In this document: piece by piece, positions 35,939 to 47,929 of the stretch
Numbering within the stretch: the first letter of the stretch is position 1
Layout: every line of letters starts with the position of its first letter
Assembly (NCBI RefSeq): GCF_019279795.1
Contig: NC_056725.1
Span: 1,073,661,270-1,073,725,269 of the forward strand
DNA from: Protopterus annectens
Taxonomy: Eukaryota; Chordata; Ceratodontiformes; Protopteridae
DNA length: 64,000 nt
Reading direction: 5' to 3'
The notes under the pieces: model-generated
Seen by the model: the letters and a program-made list of their open reading frames with translations, nothing else
Database searches by the model: none
Told to the model about the DNA's origin: nothing
Translations under genes and position numbers: made by a program

Positions 35939-37869
35939 CTAGGCTATCTGCCCTAGGGCATTTATAAGCCTAGACAGAGTGTGTTTGGCTTTCGCCACCC
36001 ATTTTAAATTAATTTTGCTATGCCTTTTTTTGAGGTTAGTATACTGTGCCTCTAACAGTGACACAGAAGTGATACCCGGGGTAAACCTATGATCTCCCAT
36101 CCACTCATCAAGATTCCTCTTGAAGAGAGTCAATGAGGGACTCTGCCTAACCTGGACTGGGATTTTATTCCAGAGTGAAGGGAGCCTCTGCGTTATGAAT
36201 CTGTCCCTCCAGCATGTCCTATTTATTTCAGTGCTGAGGTTCAAGTTTTTCGAGCATGTAGCTCGATGGGATTTGGATTTTCTGAGGTGCAGCATGTCCA
36301 TTAATTCCGGGGTGGACATGGCTTTATACGTCAGGCACAGATTGCCTCTGAGCAGGCGGTATGCAACTGAGTAGAGCTGGAGTTTCTTTAACCAGGCAGC
36401 ATATGGCATCTGTTTGAGCCCTTTGATCCTCTTGGTGAGGTACTTTTGGGGTCTTTCCAGTTGCTGCAGGTGTCTGGTAAGGTACATCCCAAAAGGGGCA
36501 TTGTACTCAATTATGGTCCTGATGAGGCATGAGTAAAGAGGCACGATGACCTCCGCTGATCTAGATGTGAATCCCTTCATGATTAGGTGGGCTATATAAA
36601 ATGTTTTTCTAACCACTTTGGCCACGTGGTTGTCAAATGAGAGATTGCTATCAACTTGGGTCCCCAGGTCCCTAATTACTTCTTCTGTACTTAATGGATT
36701 ACCACCTATGTGGTAATTTGTGGGCACTTTGTTTTTGCCACAGGGGATGACTATACACTTTTTGGCGTTTAGCTTGAGGCCATGGCTCTGGCACCAGTTG
36801 TCTGTTTCTATGAGGTCCTTTTGGAGGAGCTTGGGTCGGCTGGAGAGTTGATTATAGTGCCCAGTTTGCAGTCATCTGCGAACTTGGTCAGCCACAGTCC
36901 TTCCGTGTTGGCCTGTACCTCCGAGAAATATATACCGAACAAGAGAGGTCCCAGGACTGAGCCTTGTGGGATGCCACTTGTAACTGGTTTGGAGTCTGAC
37001 ATGGCTCCAGCAATTCTAACCATGTGGGTTCTGTCCTTGAGCCAGTTGCAACCCATCTAGTGATACAGGGGTTTATATTTAAGCTGGTGAGCTTATCTAT
37101 AATGCCTGAGTGGGGTATTGTATCGAAGGCTTTTGCGAGGTCCAGGTAGGCTGTGTGGACCACCTTCCCCTCGTCAATGCCCTTGGTGACTGTTTCAAAG
37201 AAATCAACCAGGTTTAAGAGGCAGGATCTGCCCTTAACAAAGCCTAACTGGGTAGGATCCAGTGTCTGTAGGTCCCCAATATCTTTATTTATGAGGTCCA
37301 TAATGATCCTTTCCATAGCTTTGCAGACCAAGCTAGTCAGGCTTATGGGGCGATAGTTTCCAGGATCCGTTGAGGCACCACCTTTGTGGAGAGGGATCAC
37401 TGTTGCTGTACGCCACTCTTTGGGTACATATCCTGTAGTAAGGCTGAGATTGAACAGTAGTTTTATGTTTGGGTTTAGCTCTTCTTGGAGTTCATATAGG
37501 ACGCAGTCTTCTCAGGAAGGCCGAGTGGGGTTCCTGGGTTTGGGAGGGTAGTCTGTAGCAGGCTATAAACTGGAAGGCAGTTTTACCCACTGTTAGTTGC
37601 ACATGGATAGTCTCTGATGTTTCGTGCTGTGCCACCAACCTGGAGATGTGGGTATCTTTGATGAATATTGATACTCCCCCTCCTTTTGTGGTTTGGTCCA
37701 AGTTTTGGGGCCAAAAAGCATGGTATGAGGTATAACCTGGTAGTGCTGGGGTGCTCTCGGGAGCCTTGAACCAGGTTTTTGTTACTGCACAGATATCGAT
37801 GTTCTCCATGCTAAGGAGAGTTTCGAGTTTGTGCATTTTGAGATTTAGACTTCTGGCATTGGGTAGCAT
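35939..37869 (-). pseudogene. CR1-like ORF2 (EN-RT) pseudogene, copy B
   Basis: The EN N-terminal part (37869-37492) reads LPNARSLNLKMHKLETLL, DICAVTKTWFKAP and GGGVSIFIKD. At about 37500 it jumps directly into the RT, so roughly 1 kb (EN C-terminal half and linker) is deleted. RT words are VIPLHKGGASTDPGNYRPI, LDLAKAFDTIPH (motif A), SGIPQGSVLGPLLFGIYF (motif B) and KFADDCKLGT (motif C). A 262-codon frame (36727-35939) covers the C-terminal region. One frameshift near 37040 splits RT. It is better preserved than copy A but inactive. Confidence 0.85.
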
Positions 37870-38018
37870 TACTCTTAGTTTCTTATCCCTTGTGATACCT
37901 ATGGAGGTGGGTTTGTCTTTTGAGCCTTGCCTATAAAAGGCACTATGGGGGTAGCAGGAGCCTTTGCCAATATCCGAAAGCCCAGGGGTGACAGGTGCAA
38001 GCCATCCCTAGCGAAGCA

Positions 38019-38648
38019 TCATGGCTTGTCGAGCATGTCATCCCAGGCTGACAGGCATTGGATCCCCTTTGAATGACACCAATACTTAAGCCAATTGTTG
38101 AAATTGATCATCTTGTCTTCATATTGTGGCATCATTCTTGGTGAGGGTAAGATGCTACTCAAGGTCAGGGTCATACCGGCCTGGGCTACATGCTCAGAGA
38201 GCTCCTCTATGTCTCTTTTCATGTAGTCCAGGGAGGTCAGCCTGGTGAGCGGGACGTCAGGTTGCCTGACGATAGAGTCACCTATTACAAGTGTATCAGG
38301 TGTATTGTTTAGCCTTAAGGGCTGTGACTGTTCGGCACACTGGCTTTGTGAGCTATGTGTTGCACGTGTTTTGTTTTGGGGTAGCGGTTGCTTGGGTGTC
38401 TGCTTTGGAGGTCTCTGCTGCTTAGGCAGATTTTTATTTAGAGCCTCCGAGTATGTTTTTGTGTGTTTATGTGTTTAGTTTGCTGTCATGGTAGGTCTAT
38501 GTGAGACTGGAATTGTAGTGAGTGTGGTTTCCTTCTCCTCCTGACTGGTTTCGCCAGTACTGAGTTGAGAGAGTTTAGCCTCCAGTATGGCTATATGGTT
38601 GCATCTCTCACATGTGTTGGAATTTGTTGGGAGGAGGAGAGTTTGCTT
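38019..38648 (-). pseudogene. CR1-like ORF1 remnant with SGNH-esterase pieces, copy B
   Basis: On the minus strand: zinc-finger-like cysteines (NTCERCNHIAILEAKLSQL), then VIGDSIVRQPDVPLTRL (GDS block of SGNH hydrolases). Then comes a deletion, and MKRDIEELSEHVAQAGMTL, ILPSPRMMPQ and WCHSKGIQCLSAWDDMLDKP. The middle of the esterase, including the GxND block seen in the 62-63 kb copy, is missing here. ORF1 esterases are known in CR1/L2 LINEs. Confidence 0.75.
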
Positions 38649-38939
38649 AAGTCACGGTTCCAGTGTCTAGACACATTAGAAGTTGTACTGCAATATGATC
38701 TAGGTATGTTTGCTGAAATACTTACTGTTTGTGCCAAGTTACACATTGTCATCCTCAGGAAATAACTTCAACAAGGACAACAAGGGGCAGGACCACAGCT
38801 TGAAGGATCACAGGCAGGGTCAGTAGCACCATGTATAGATGATGAGCCTGAAGGAGAACCACCAGCTGCAGATGGGTTAGCAGATGGAGGCATGCACAGT
38901 ATGCCCTGGCTCTGGCTAAATATCAAAGGATGACACTCA

Positions 38940-40160
38940 CAATCACTACAGAGCTGAAATCCTAAGATCCCCCTCACTCACACATATAGGGAAGTATATG
39001 CTTGTCAGACACCAGAACCTTTACATAACCATGCAATTTTTGCGTTCTGATAGCACCAGACAGGGACATCCTCCAAGGACACAATTTGTACCTGTAGTAA
39101 TGACAAGGTAAGTGTGGAACCTGTAAAGAAAAAAAAAGTCATGTAACTAATTACTTTCTTAAGAAAATATGTATGTGACTGTAATCAGAGCCTTTTGTCT
39201 GATGTGTACAGGTATAATATCACCTATATAAGATTGTTTGCAAATATTCTTTTACCTATTAGAACTAATAGTATGTATCAAGCATTTCAATGGACCACCA
39301 TCTGTTAATTGTGAAACAGGGCAATTATACAAATATTTGTATGACTACACCAAGAAGCAAAACAATGTGCCAAATGCTTCCAATGCTGTAATGACAATAC
39401 TAACTAAAATCAATGCAGATCAACAATATAGCAGTAAGACAGTCACAAATTAGTAGTAACAGGAAACCAGCAACTTTAGCTCTACAATATATAATGGTAA
39501 ATCCATTTTTGTGAGAAAGCAAGCATCAACTATCTACTGTGTGCATCAGACTTATATGCAACACTAAGTCACAAAGACATGGGAAAAGGACATGGCACAG
39601 TCATCATCATCATTTGCACATGGTGAGTGGGGGGGGGGGTAAGCCTGACACCAAAGAAGTGAATGTGTACAAGTAAAAATTGCATATATCTCTCAGGGTA
39701 TACAGTGTACAAGGCCAGTAACAACAGATGTATAGCAGTCAGCAGTACTGCTTAGATAATTTGCATGTGTGTCAAGTGGTATATGCAAGTGGGCTTTTTT
39801 TCCCTATATTTCTGTGTTTCTGCATGAACACAATCAAGCACTGTGCTAGCACTTCATCTTGGCATATTGGACAGGTGTGAGCCATGCAAGGAAGTGTACT
39901 CAGTTCAGAGCAGCCACCTCTAAGCATAAGAACCACCTCTACCATGAGTTGCACTGGTACTTCCATGGCTCTAGCTAGAAGTTGGGGTGCTACATGAATG
40001 TGAGCTCTGTATGCAAGACGATGTCCAGATCCACAATACTGTTGCCTACTAAGTCTGAGTGTGGACACTGCAATCACTGTCAGAACAGTGGATGTGATGT
40101 TACTGATAATGCCAGATCCTTGCATGGCCACATCTGTTAACCTAGAAGAGGGATCAGCTT
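38940..40160. other. no gene recognised; interior of Harbinger element 2
   Basis: Between the converging genes. AT-rich with a short ATC repeat and a G-run near 39630-39640. Nothing recognisable. Confidence 0.4.
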
Positions 40161-40169
40161 TTTAGACAG

Positions 40170-41640
40170 ATGGATGCACACCCACCCCCAACAGACATTC
40201 CATCACAGAAACTGCCTGATCCAGTGTGCCATTTATCCTGTCCTAGGAGTTGCCCATATGGCTCAGAGACTTGCTCATGTCAGAATGCATGGCATTCAGC
40301 AGTCGTACTATCTCTTTTGAGTTCCTGGTGGAATGTACCTTTCCCTGCAACATGGCCCTATACATACATCTGTCAGCAGCTAAAGACACACCAGCTTCTG
40401 GAGGAAAACAGACAGCAGGCCTCCTCAGAGCACCCCTATCAACTCTTCTGTGTGACAACATGCCCTCCTGATGGCTACCTGGAGAGACAACCAGTTGTGC
40501 AACCAGAGTAACCGCACTAGCTCCAGAGATCTTTGTGTCCTGAGTATGCATAGGCATATTGACTGGGTCTGAAACATGGGCAGGGGATGACTGAGTCACA
40601 ACCTCAGGATCAGACTGAAACTCTGCATCCCCAGACTGTGCTTGTTCATCAGCACCATCATCATCAGAGGCTACTGATACTCCAAAATCAGGTGACAGGT
40701 GTTGCACATTGCTATTCTCAGGATTACCTATGACAATAAGCAATCAACACAACAAAGAGAAAAATGGAGAATAAAATTGATCACATATGCGCATTTTAAT
40801 GTACATATGCTAAACTCCATAACAGATACTAAAACTACAAAAACTTTACTGCTATATAGACCTGAATTTACCTTATATACAGTATTAACAATAAAATAAA
40901 TCTGATTTACTGTGCGCAGGTGGGCTGGCAGCCTGCAACCCAGAAGTACTTGTACAAGAGGAATAGAAAGGAAAGAAGTCTGATAAGTATCACAGCACAA
41001 ATGAAATAAGAAAAAGAGAACAGTCCCCTTCATGAGTACAGATTAAAAAGGTTCTCATAAAAAAGTTCCTGAACAGTTGGCTGCTCCCAAACCCAAAAAA
41101 AACTCCACTCTTTCTGTATGTCTGTTCTGACTCACACAATTGTCACTGTTTATGTATACATAAGACATCTGAGATATATGCATATAAAGTTATAACAATG
41201 GTACTTTTTACTTCTTGCATACGTGGAAGGTCATTTTGTGATACTCTGGGTCTGTTGTCCACATCCACACAAACATCGAGGATTTTGGTGGAACCCTTTG
41301 ATGAGCTATCTTGATCTTTGATTGTGGACAAGAATAATTCCTCAGTTTCAGTTAGTGGTGGGTTGGTAGGAGGACCCTTCCCACACCAATAGCAGCCTGT
41401 TCCAGTGCAATTTCAGTGGCCCTATATCAAGCAGAGTTTATGTCAGCTCCCCGGTGTCTTATCAGCTAGTTGGATCTCCCATGGCCTCCAAATGCATTAA
41501 GGTCATTGACTACTTGCCACCATGTTCTGACTCGAGCAGATTGGCCACCTTTAATTTTCCATACAAGAAAAGCTTCAATGCTACATAAAGTCTGGATAAT
41601 TATCTCATATTTCTCCATCACTATAAAGTACAGATGTTTT
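40170..41640 (-). pseudogene. Harbinger Myb/SANT-like accessory pseudogene, element 2
   Basis: The Myb-like exon (41640-41205, minus) reads EKYEIIIQTLCSIEAFLV, ARVRTWWQVVNDLNAFGG and, after shifts, LTETEELFLSTIKDQD. This is the same domain order as accessory exon 1 of element 1 (trihelix, Gly-rich linker, LTxxEE helix). The downstream exon (40743-40170) is open for 166 codons: an acidic patch (SVASDDDGADEQAQSGDAEF), a basic region and a helical C-terminal part (MYRAMLQGKVHSTRNSKEIV). Frameshifts and stops lie in the Myb exon. It would have partnered the element 2 transposase. Confidence 0.65.
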
Positions 41641-41644
41641 CTTG

Positions 41645-43150
41645 GGTGTCATAGCTCCCTGTATGAGAATAAACATAAAGTAGGTATGCATAAATACGTA
41701 TATAATGAACATACAGGATAGCTGTCAGCTCAGTACTGCATGATGCTATGCAAGCAACATGCACACAAGTAATTTCAGTTTGGTTCATGCTCACTTATGA
41801 CTGCACACAGGTTACACCCCCCCAAGTCCACCCTATCCCAATCCCCACTCCAACTCTAGACCAACCCCATCCCCTGCCACCTAATTCCCCAACAACCCTC
41901 CCCAATCACCCCACTCAATCTACCCCACCAACTGCTGAATCTTCCCATCACCCCCAACAAAAAAAATATATTTAAAAATCAATTATCAGCACAGATTTTA
42001 TACCACTTCTGCAATCAATATAACACAGATGTAATGTTTGTAATACATTACTGTAGTAATAACATAAATGCAGCTTTAGGAAAGTAACACAAAAATGTTA
42101 CAACTGTCATATCCACTGCTGTGAAATTTTGTCTTGTAGAAATACAAAAACAACATTTTTTTCTTTGCCTGCTAGTACAGCCCTTAATACATACCTACAA
42201 TACAGTAATCTGCAATAACTATGAAAACATGATATACAGAATGAAATAATGATAACAAATTGGTCATGTAGCATTTCATAGCATTATTTTAAAAATTCAG
42301 GTATGGTTATGACAAAAGGAAGACAGAAAAATAAATAAATCTAAAATTATACAAATGGTCTCAAGTGGGCAATATACTTCACATTTTAATCCTAAACTAA
42401 TAAAATTACTTAAGAAATAGCAACACACTTTGACAATACAGCACTGTAGAAAATAACCAAATCTTGCAAAGTTCTGTTTTACTAGCAGTATCAAGCTCTG
42501 TGTTTCAAAATACTCTCCCCAGTTCAATACATGGTGGGGCATTAACTATACAATTACCTTTATATAGTGCAGAGCCAGCTCTGTGAGCACTGTGATTATG
42601 TCACTGAGGTGTCAAATCATAAGCATTCATGAATATCAAAAGCTGCACTAAGTGTAGGGAACGCAAAGATCATATGAGGACTCACATGATTACAAGCACA
42701 CACCCTAGCATTGCAAAGACCAGTACTGAGACATATTTCCTATTAATAGCTTACAGATGTCCTTAAGTACCCAGACTGCAGGAGCAATCAGTTTTCATAT
42801 TCTCCCCTCTTTGCTAAACACCTAGTAAGGGTGTGTCTGGAAGAAGAAACTTAAAAAAAGGGCTGCAAGTATATTGACTGATTTAGGGGACTGACAATTC
42901 TAACATTCAAATTCTGGCTGAAATGGCCATAGTTAATGTCCCTTTGTAGGAAAGGGTGTTCATATTAAACATAGTGCTATAAACATTGTTAAATATAACA
43001 TATGGCAGAAAAACACACAGATTTTTTTTTTGTTATTATGAAAGAGTAGGTTTTCTTTGTGGCACAAGGTGTAATTACAGTGAACTCATAGCTGAGATAT
43101 ACCTGATGTGAGGTTTGAATTGTACTTTAACAGAGAATTGTCAAAATATA
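41645..43150. other. no gene; C-rich strand-asymmetric tract
   Basis: 41815-41965 is almost free of G on the plus strand (C, A and T only, CCCCA/CCCCT words). The rest is AT-rich and unassigned. Confidence 0.5.
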
Positions 43151-43154
43151 AATT

Positions 43155-44245
43155 TAAGCCCTGTGCTCCTGGACCCAGTCAGCTGCCTCCTTATCTATGT
43201 GGTAGCAACTTCCTCTATCTGCTAGCTTCCTGAAAGGCTTGTAACACTAGGACACCTCCTTGAGGAAATCTATCTGGAAACATCCCTACACTATCCCTCA
43301 ACTCTGTAAAGACCTGCCAAGGTACCAACCCCCTCTTATCTGCTGTTTCCCAATTTGGAGATTACAGACACAGTTTGTTGAATGCGTCTCGATCGAACCA
43401 AAAAGGGCAAAAAGGCAAAATAGCAAAGCGGCTTTTCAGGGAATTCCTTCCCTGGGAAAGAATTTTCTTGGCCACTTTCATTACTTTGGGGTTTTCGGCA
43501 CTGTAGTGCGATCTCGGAGTTGGTATATTTAAGTAGGGGGGGTGTTGGGGGTGAAGTCCCCCACATTGTTTCGATGTTGCAAGCTTTCGCTTACATGGGG
43601 TCAATTAATTATCATTTGCTTTTGTAAGCATGCAATAATATAATATATACCCTTATCTGCTAGTTTCCTTTAAGGCTTATAACATTAGAAGGACACCTCC
43701 TTGAGTAAATCTATCTGGAAACATACCTGCACTATCCCTCAGCTCTGTAAAGACCTACCAAGGTAACAACCTCCTCTATCTGCTAGCTTCCTGAAAGGCT
43801 TGTAACACTAGAAGGACACCTCCTTGAGGAAATCTATCTGGAAACATCCCTGCACTTTCTCTTGACTCTGTAAAGACCTGCCAAGGTTAATATTACTTAT
43901 ATCCTGTCTGTATGCATTACTTTGTAGTCGAACTGGGTCTGTAGCACAACTAAAAATTGCTGTAATATTCCACAGATTACCCTATAACACTGAAGGGGAT
44001 CAATCCCCATAACTTTGTCAATAAGCGACCATATCTAAGTTACCATGCTCTAAATACTACAAAATATAGCAAAATTGGCAGAAGAAACACAGTAAGTAAA
44101 TTGAGTAACAAAGAGGCTTCTAAAGTTATATTACACTATAAGTATAAACCGAAGGCTAAAATAAAAATAAAGTGAGTTTTTAAAAAGTCGTTTTGTACTC
44201 ATGTAGCATACTCAGGCCCTGCAGATCCCATGGACATGTTAAGCC
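43155..44245 (+). repeat. 5'-region repeat of the 47.5-51.1 kb LINE family, with 116-bp subrepeats
   Basis: 43735-44243 is homologous to 47487-47926, the region directly 5' of the LINE's endonuclease frame. It ends with the same GTAGCATACTCAGGCCCTGC word. Upstream are three ~116-bp subrepeats (43204-43322, 43650-43763, 43764-43886; TCTGCTAGCTTCCTGAAAGG and AACATCCCTGCACTA words). Subrepeats 1 and 2 are separated by a different sequence. A solo 5' region suggests a deleted or recombined LINE copy. Confidence 0.65.
43344..43650. repeat. hairpin-rich insert between subrepeats
   Basis: An unclassified ~300-bp block with unusual composition. It contains A/G-rich GGGCAAAAAGGCAAAATAGC, perfect small hairpins CAGGGAA/TTCCCTG, GCACT/AGTGC and TGGGGG/CCCCCA, and TATATTTAAG. 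It interrupts the 116-bp subrepeat series. It could be a short non-autonomous transposon, but I could not define termini. Confidence 0.45.
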
Positions 44246-44249
44246 AATA

Positions 44250-45400
44250 AAGAGCCTGGTTCCCTCCCCCAACCCAGTTACATCAGCGAGGTTACAAATA
44301 TACCCTCTGTAACTGCCATTTTTTCAAACCCTGCTCTCTTGGACCCAGTTAGCTGCCTCCTTATCTATGTAGTATGTAACCAACAGTTTTTGCTTTGTGG
44401 AATTAAAAATTTCATTTGTTGTAACTATAAATTTGTTGTGACTAAAAATACGATTGTGAAATTGCTGGATTAAAATAAAGGCTGCATTATGTGAAAATAG
44501 GGCTATATTATATGTTAATAATGTACAAGAGTGGTTTTACATATTCCTGGTCCTGCTAACTGCGTAGTAGCCATGGAACCTGACAATATTGTAATACGAG
44601 CTAGCGATTGTGATTCAGATAATATTCACAAGGTGAACACTAGTATATGTCAGTATCTCTTCTCATTTTGAACCTTTTAAAATATTTTGTTGCATTCTAA
44701 TAAGGTTACTGTACAAATACTGGCTAGCGACTGTTTTGTATGGTATTTGAACGAAAATGGTACCACTGCGTCCATACTGCCTAGCAACTGTGATTTACTT
44801 GGTATTTGAGCTATTACAAGGCAATTTTATACTGTTTTCCAGTAAAAAACTAATTTAGCAGATTGTATTTCTTAGCGACTGTGAGTTAGGTGTTAGCTAA
44901 CTAAAATGCTATTACCCCACTCCACAGTATTTGTCTTAACTTGTGGATTATCTGGCTACAGCTTAACTAGTCTATGACTGAAAAATGGAGTTAGAGTCTA
45001 TGAATGGCTGATATATTAATCTTAAATTATACTATCATGCACAGTTTAGCCTATTCTTACATCTTAGAGACCTAGATGCATTTTACTAAGCCCACTATTG
45101 TGCTTTTATATGTGTTATATGTCTAGACTACATTGTATGAGTTGTGGCTGCATTGTTAAATACAAAGTGTTCCTATCAGTGTGTTATTTTTCTGGTTGTA
45201 GGTCCTTCTATGTGGCACATCTACTAATATATGTATCTATCATCAGGTACCAGCATACCAAATTACTCAGGCTAGAGGTACTCAGGCTCAAACCCTATAC
45301 CTTGGGTACAGGTAAAAAAAAAGCCTAACGTCCCTAGCCACCCTCACTTGTGAATTTATGCCTAATACTTTTGTTCTATTCCTCATTAAATCTGTTTTTT
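44250..45400. other. no gene; degenerate TAGCGACTGTGA repeats
   Basis: 44270-44375 repeats a piece of the 43155-43200 sequence (TTGGACCCAGTTAGCTGCC). At about 44600, 44723, 44781 and 44871 a CTAGCGACTGTGATT-type word recurs irregularly. Nothing coding. Confidence 0.4.
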
Positions 45401-45850
45401 TTTTCAGGATTTTGGCATTTGAATTTCAGACTTCATATTCTTTAGAAAATAAATGGTAACACAAAACCTTTTATTCTAGCAATGTTCTAAGTTTATAAGA
45501 TCAGTATTTGAAATGTGTCCCTATTTTGGGGCTGTAGTCCCCCATTATTGGCTTTGTCCAGGTTTTTTGTGCTAAGAGGTTGAGAGCTGTTGTGGGAAGT
45601 GAGCACTGAATTCATTAAATGATAGACATTTAAGTTAAAGTCTTCCTGTCTTTCAGGAAACTGCTGATTTGGCTTAGTGGTATGTTGCTCTGACTGTAAT
45701 GCACATGGTCCTGGGGCCAAGACTTGGCAGTGAAATGCATGGTGGTAACATAACATTTTATTCAAGCAACTTTGCAAAATTATGCAAGCAATGTTTAAAA
45801 CGTGCCCTTGAATTTTGGCCTTTTGCCCCCCTCCCCCCAATAAAATTTTG
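45400..45850. repeat. interspersed repeat, related to 22.04-22.34 kb
   Basis: Shares ACTTCATAT, TCTAAGTTTATAAGA, GGCTTTGTCCAG and GGTTGAGAG words in the same order with 22040-22335. A TTGTTCAGATTTTTGATG/GGTTGAGAGG piece recurs at 47440-47485. The class is unknown. GGCTTAGTGGTATGTTGCTC (about 45671) looks like a tRNA-type A box. Confidence 0.5.
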
Positions 45851-45905
45851 AAATTGAAAATAAGTCCAAGAAGCTGTGCAAGATGCCTATGACTTACACT
45901 ACTGT

Positions 45906-46940
<1,035 letters not shown>

Positions 46941-46944
46941 CCGT

Positions 46945-47240
46945 AAGGTAAGTGTGCGATAGTTACGGACCTTAGGGTTAGGGTACGGGTTAAGGTAAGT
47001 GCATAGATAGTAATGTATATAAGGGTTAGAAGTAGGGTTTAGTTAAGTGTATGTGTGTGGATTATTTGTTTTGTTTGGGTATAGCTTATTAAGGTAAGTG
47101 CGATAGTTACGGACCTTAGGGTTAGGGTGCGGGCTATGGTAGGTGCATAGAAAGTAATGTATGTAAGGATTAATTTAGGTTTAGAAGTAGGGTTTAGGTT
47201 AGTGTATGTATGTGGTTTACTTATTTTGTTTGGGTGGGTA
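46945..47240. repeat. ~140-bp tandem repeat with TTAGGGTTAGGG
   Basis: Two units (about 46945-47085 and 47090-47235) share GTGCGATAGTTACGGACC, TTAGGGTTAGGGT, AAGTAATGTATRTAAGG and AGAAGTAGGGTTTAGG. The telomere-like word occurs once per unit and is part of the repeat, not a telomere array. Confidence 0.7.
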
Positions 47241-47929
47241 GTATGTAGTGAGCAGTGTATTGGGAAGTATGTTTTGTTTTCGTTGGTGGGTGGAATGGTG
47301 TTGGCCAAGTAAAAGTATTTGGTGATGTGTTTTTCTGTGTTGTGAGATTTCGCTGACTTGTGCATTCACTGAATAGGTGTCGATCATGTTGTATTCGACA
47401 ACCTAAGCGTTCGCAAATATAATATAGACCATATTTTTCATAGGCCTTGTTCAGATTTTTGATGTTTCCAGGTTGAGAGGTATGGGTACCAACCCTCTCT
47501 ATCTGCTAGCTTCCTGAAAGTCTTGTAACACTAGAAAGACACCTTGATTACATCTATCTGGAAACATCACTGCACTATGTCTTGACTCTGTAAAGACCTG
47601 CCAAGGTTAATATTACTTATATCCTGTCTGTATGCATTACGTTTTAGCCAAACTGGGTCTGTAGCACAACTATAACACTGAAGTGGATAAATCCCTATAA
47701 CTTTGTCAATAAGCGACCATATCTAAGTTACTATGCCCTAAATACTACAAAATATAGAAAAATTGGCAGAAGAAACACAGTAAGTAAATTGGGTAAAAAA
47801 TTGGCGTCTAAAGTTATATTACGCTCTAAGTGTAAACTGAAGGCTAAAATAAAAAGAAAGTGAGTTTTCAAAAAGTGTTGTTGTACTCACGTAGCATACT
47901 CAGGCCCTGCAGATCTCATGGACAGGTCT

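Larger units (their letters stand above)
35919..38648 (-). mobile_element. CR1-like LINE copy B nested in a Harbinger transposase
   Basis: The minus-strand 3' end is at about 35919, with a tail of tandem TATGAACC octamers, and the 5' truncation near 38648 is within the ORF1 zinc-finger region (NPLLLPTNSNTCERC on the minus strand). The insertion point is exact: 35918 ends ATCTTTGG(TTT) and 38648 onward continues TTTGCTTAAGTCACGG, so joining them restores the transposase reading ELIFGLLKSRF. The target duplication is at most 3 bp, as expected for CR1-type elements. Confidence 0.9.
35190..38930 (+). pseudogene. Harbinger DDE transposase pseudogene, element 2, split by a LINE
   Basis: The N-terminal half (35190-35560) reads ILERYRVGRETLEEICNF, GEPIPVETKL and GMSQASASRILYQL, matching the element 1 HTH region. 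The catalytic part (35560-35918) has lost the clear first Asp motif (GTxIAHIEI) and includes VDIPQGQLVRNSAYTLEPL, so the GDAGY Asp is replaced (RNSAY). Reading resumes after the LINE at about 38649 with LLKSRFQCLDT, MFAEILTVCAKLHIVIL and an acidic tail (IDDEPEGEPPAADG). Several in-frame stops and an A-run near 35567-35583 interrupt it. Long dead. Confidence 0.82.
35100..41640 (+). mobile_element. PIF/Harbinger element 2, with nested LINE
   Basis: The transposase pseudogene reads rightward (35.19-35.92 and 38.65-38.93 kb) and the accessory pseudogene leftward (41.64-40.17 kb). This is the same convergent layout as element 1 but in opposite overall orientation. A CR1-like LINE split the transposase. 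Its proteins are related to, but clearly diverged from, those of element 1. The termini are not located. Confidence 0.75.

Noticed and set aside
46945-47240. Interstitial telomere array
   Set aside because: Only two hexamers per ~140-bp unit. They belong to a longer repeat.
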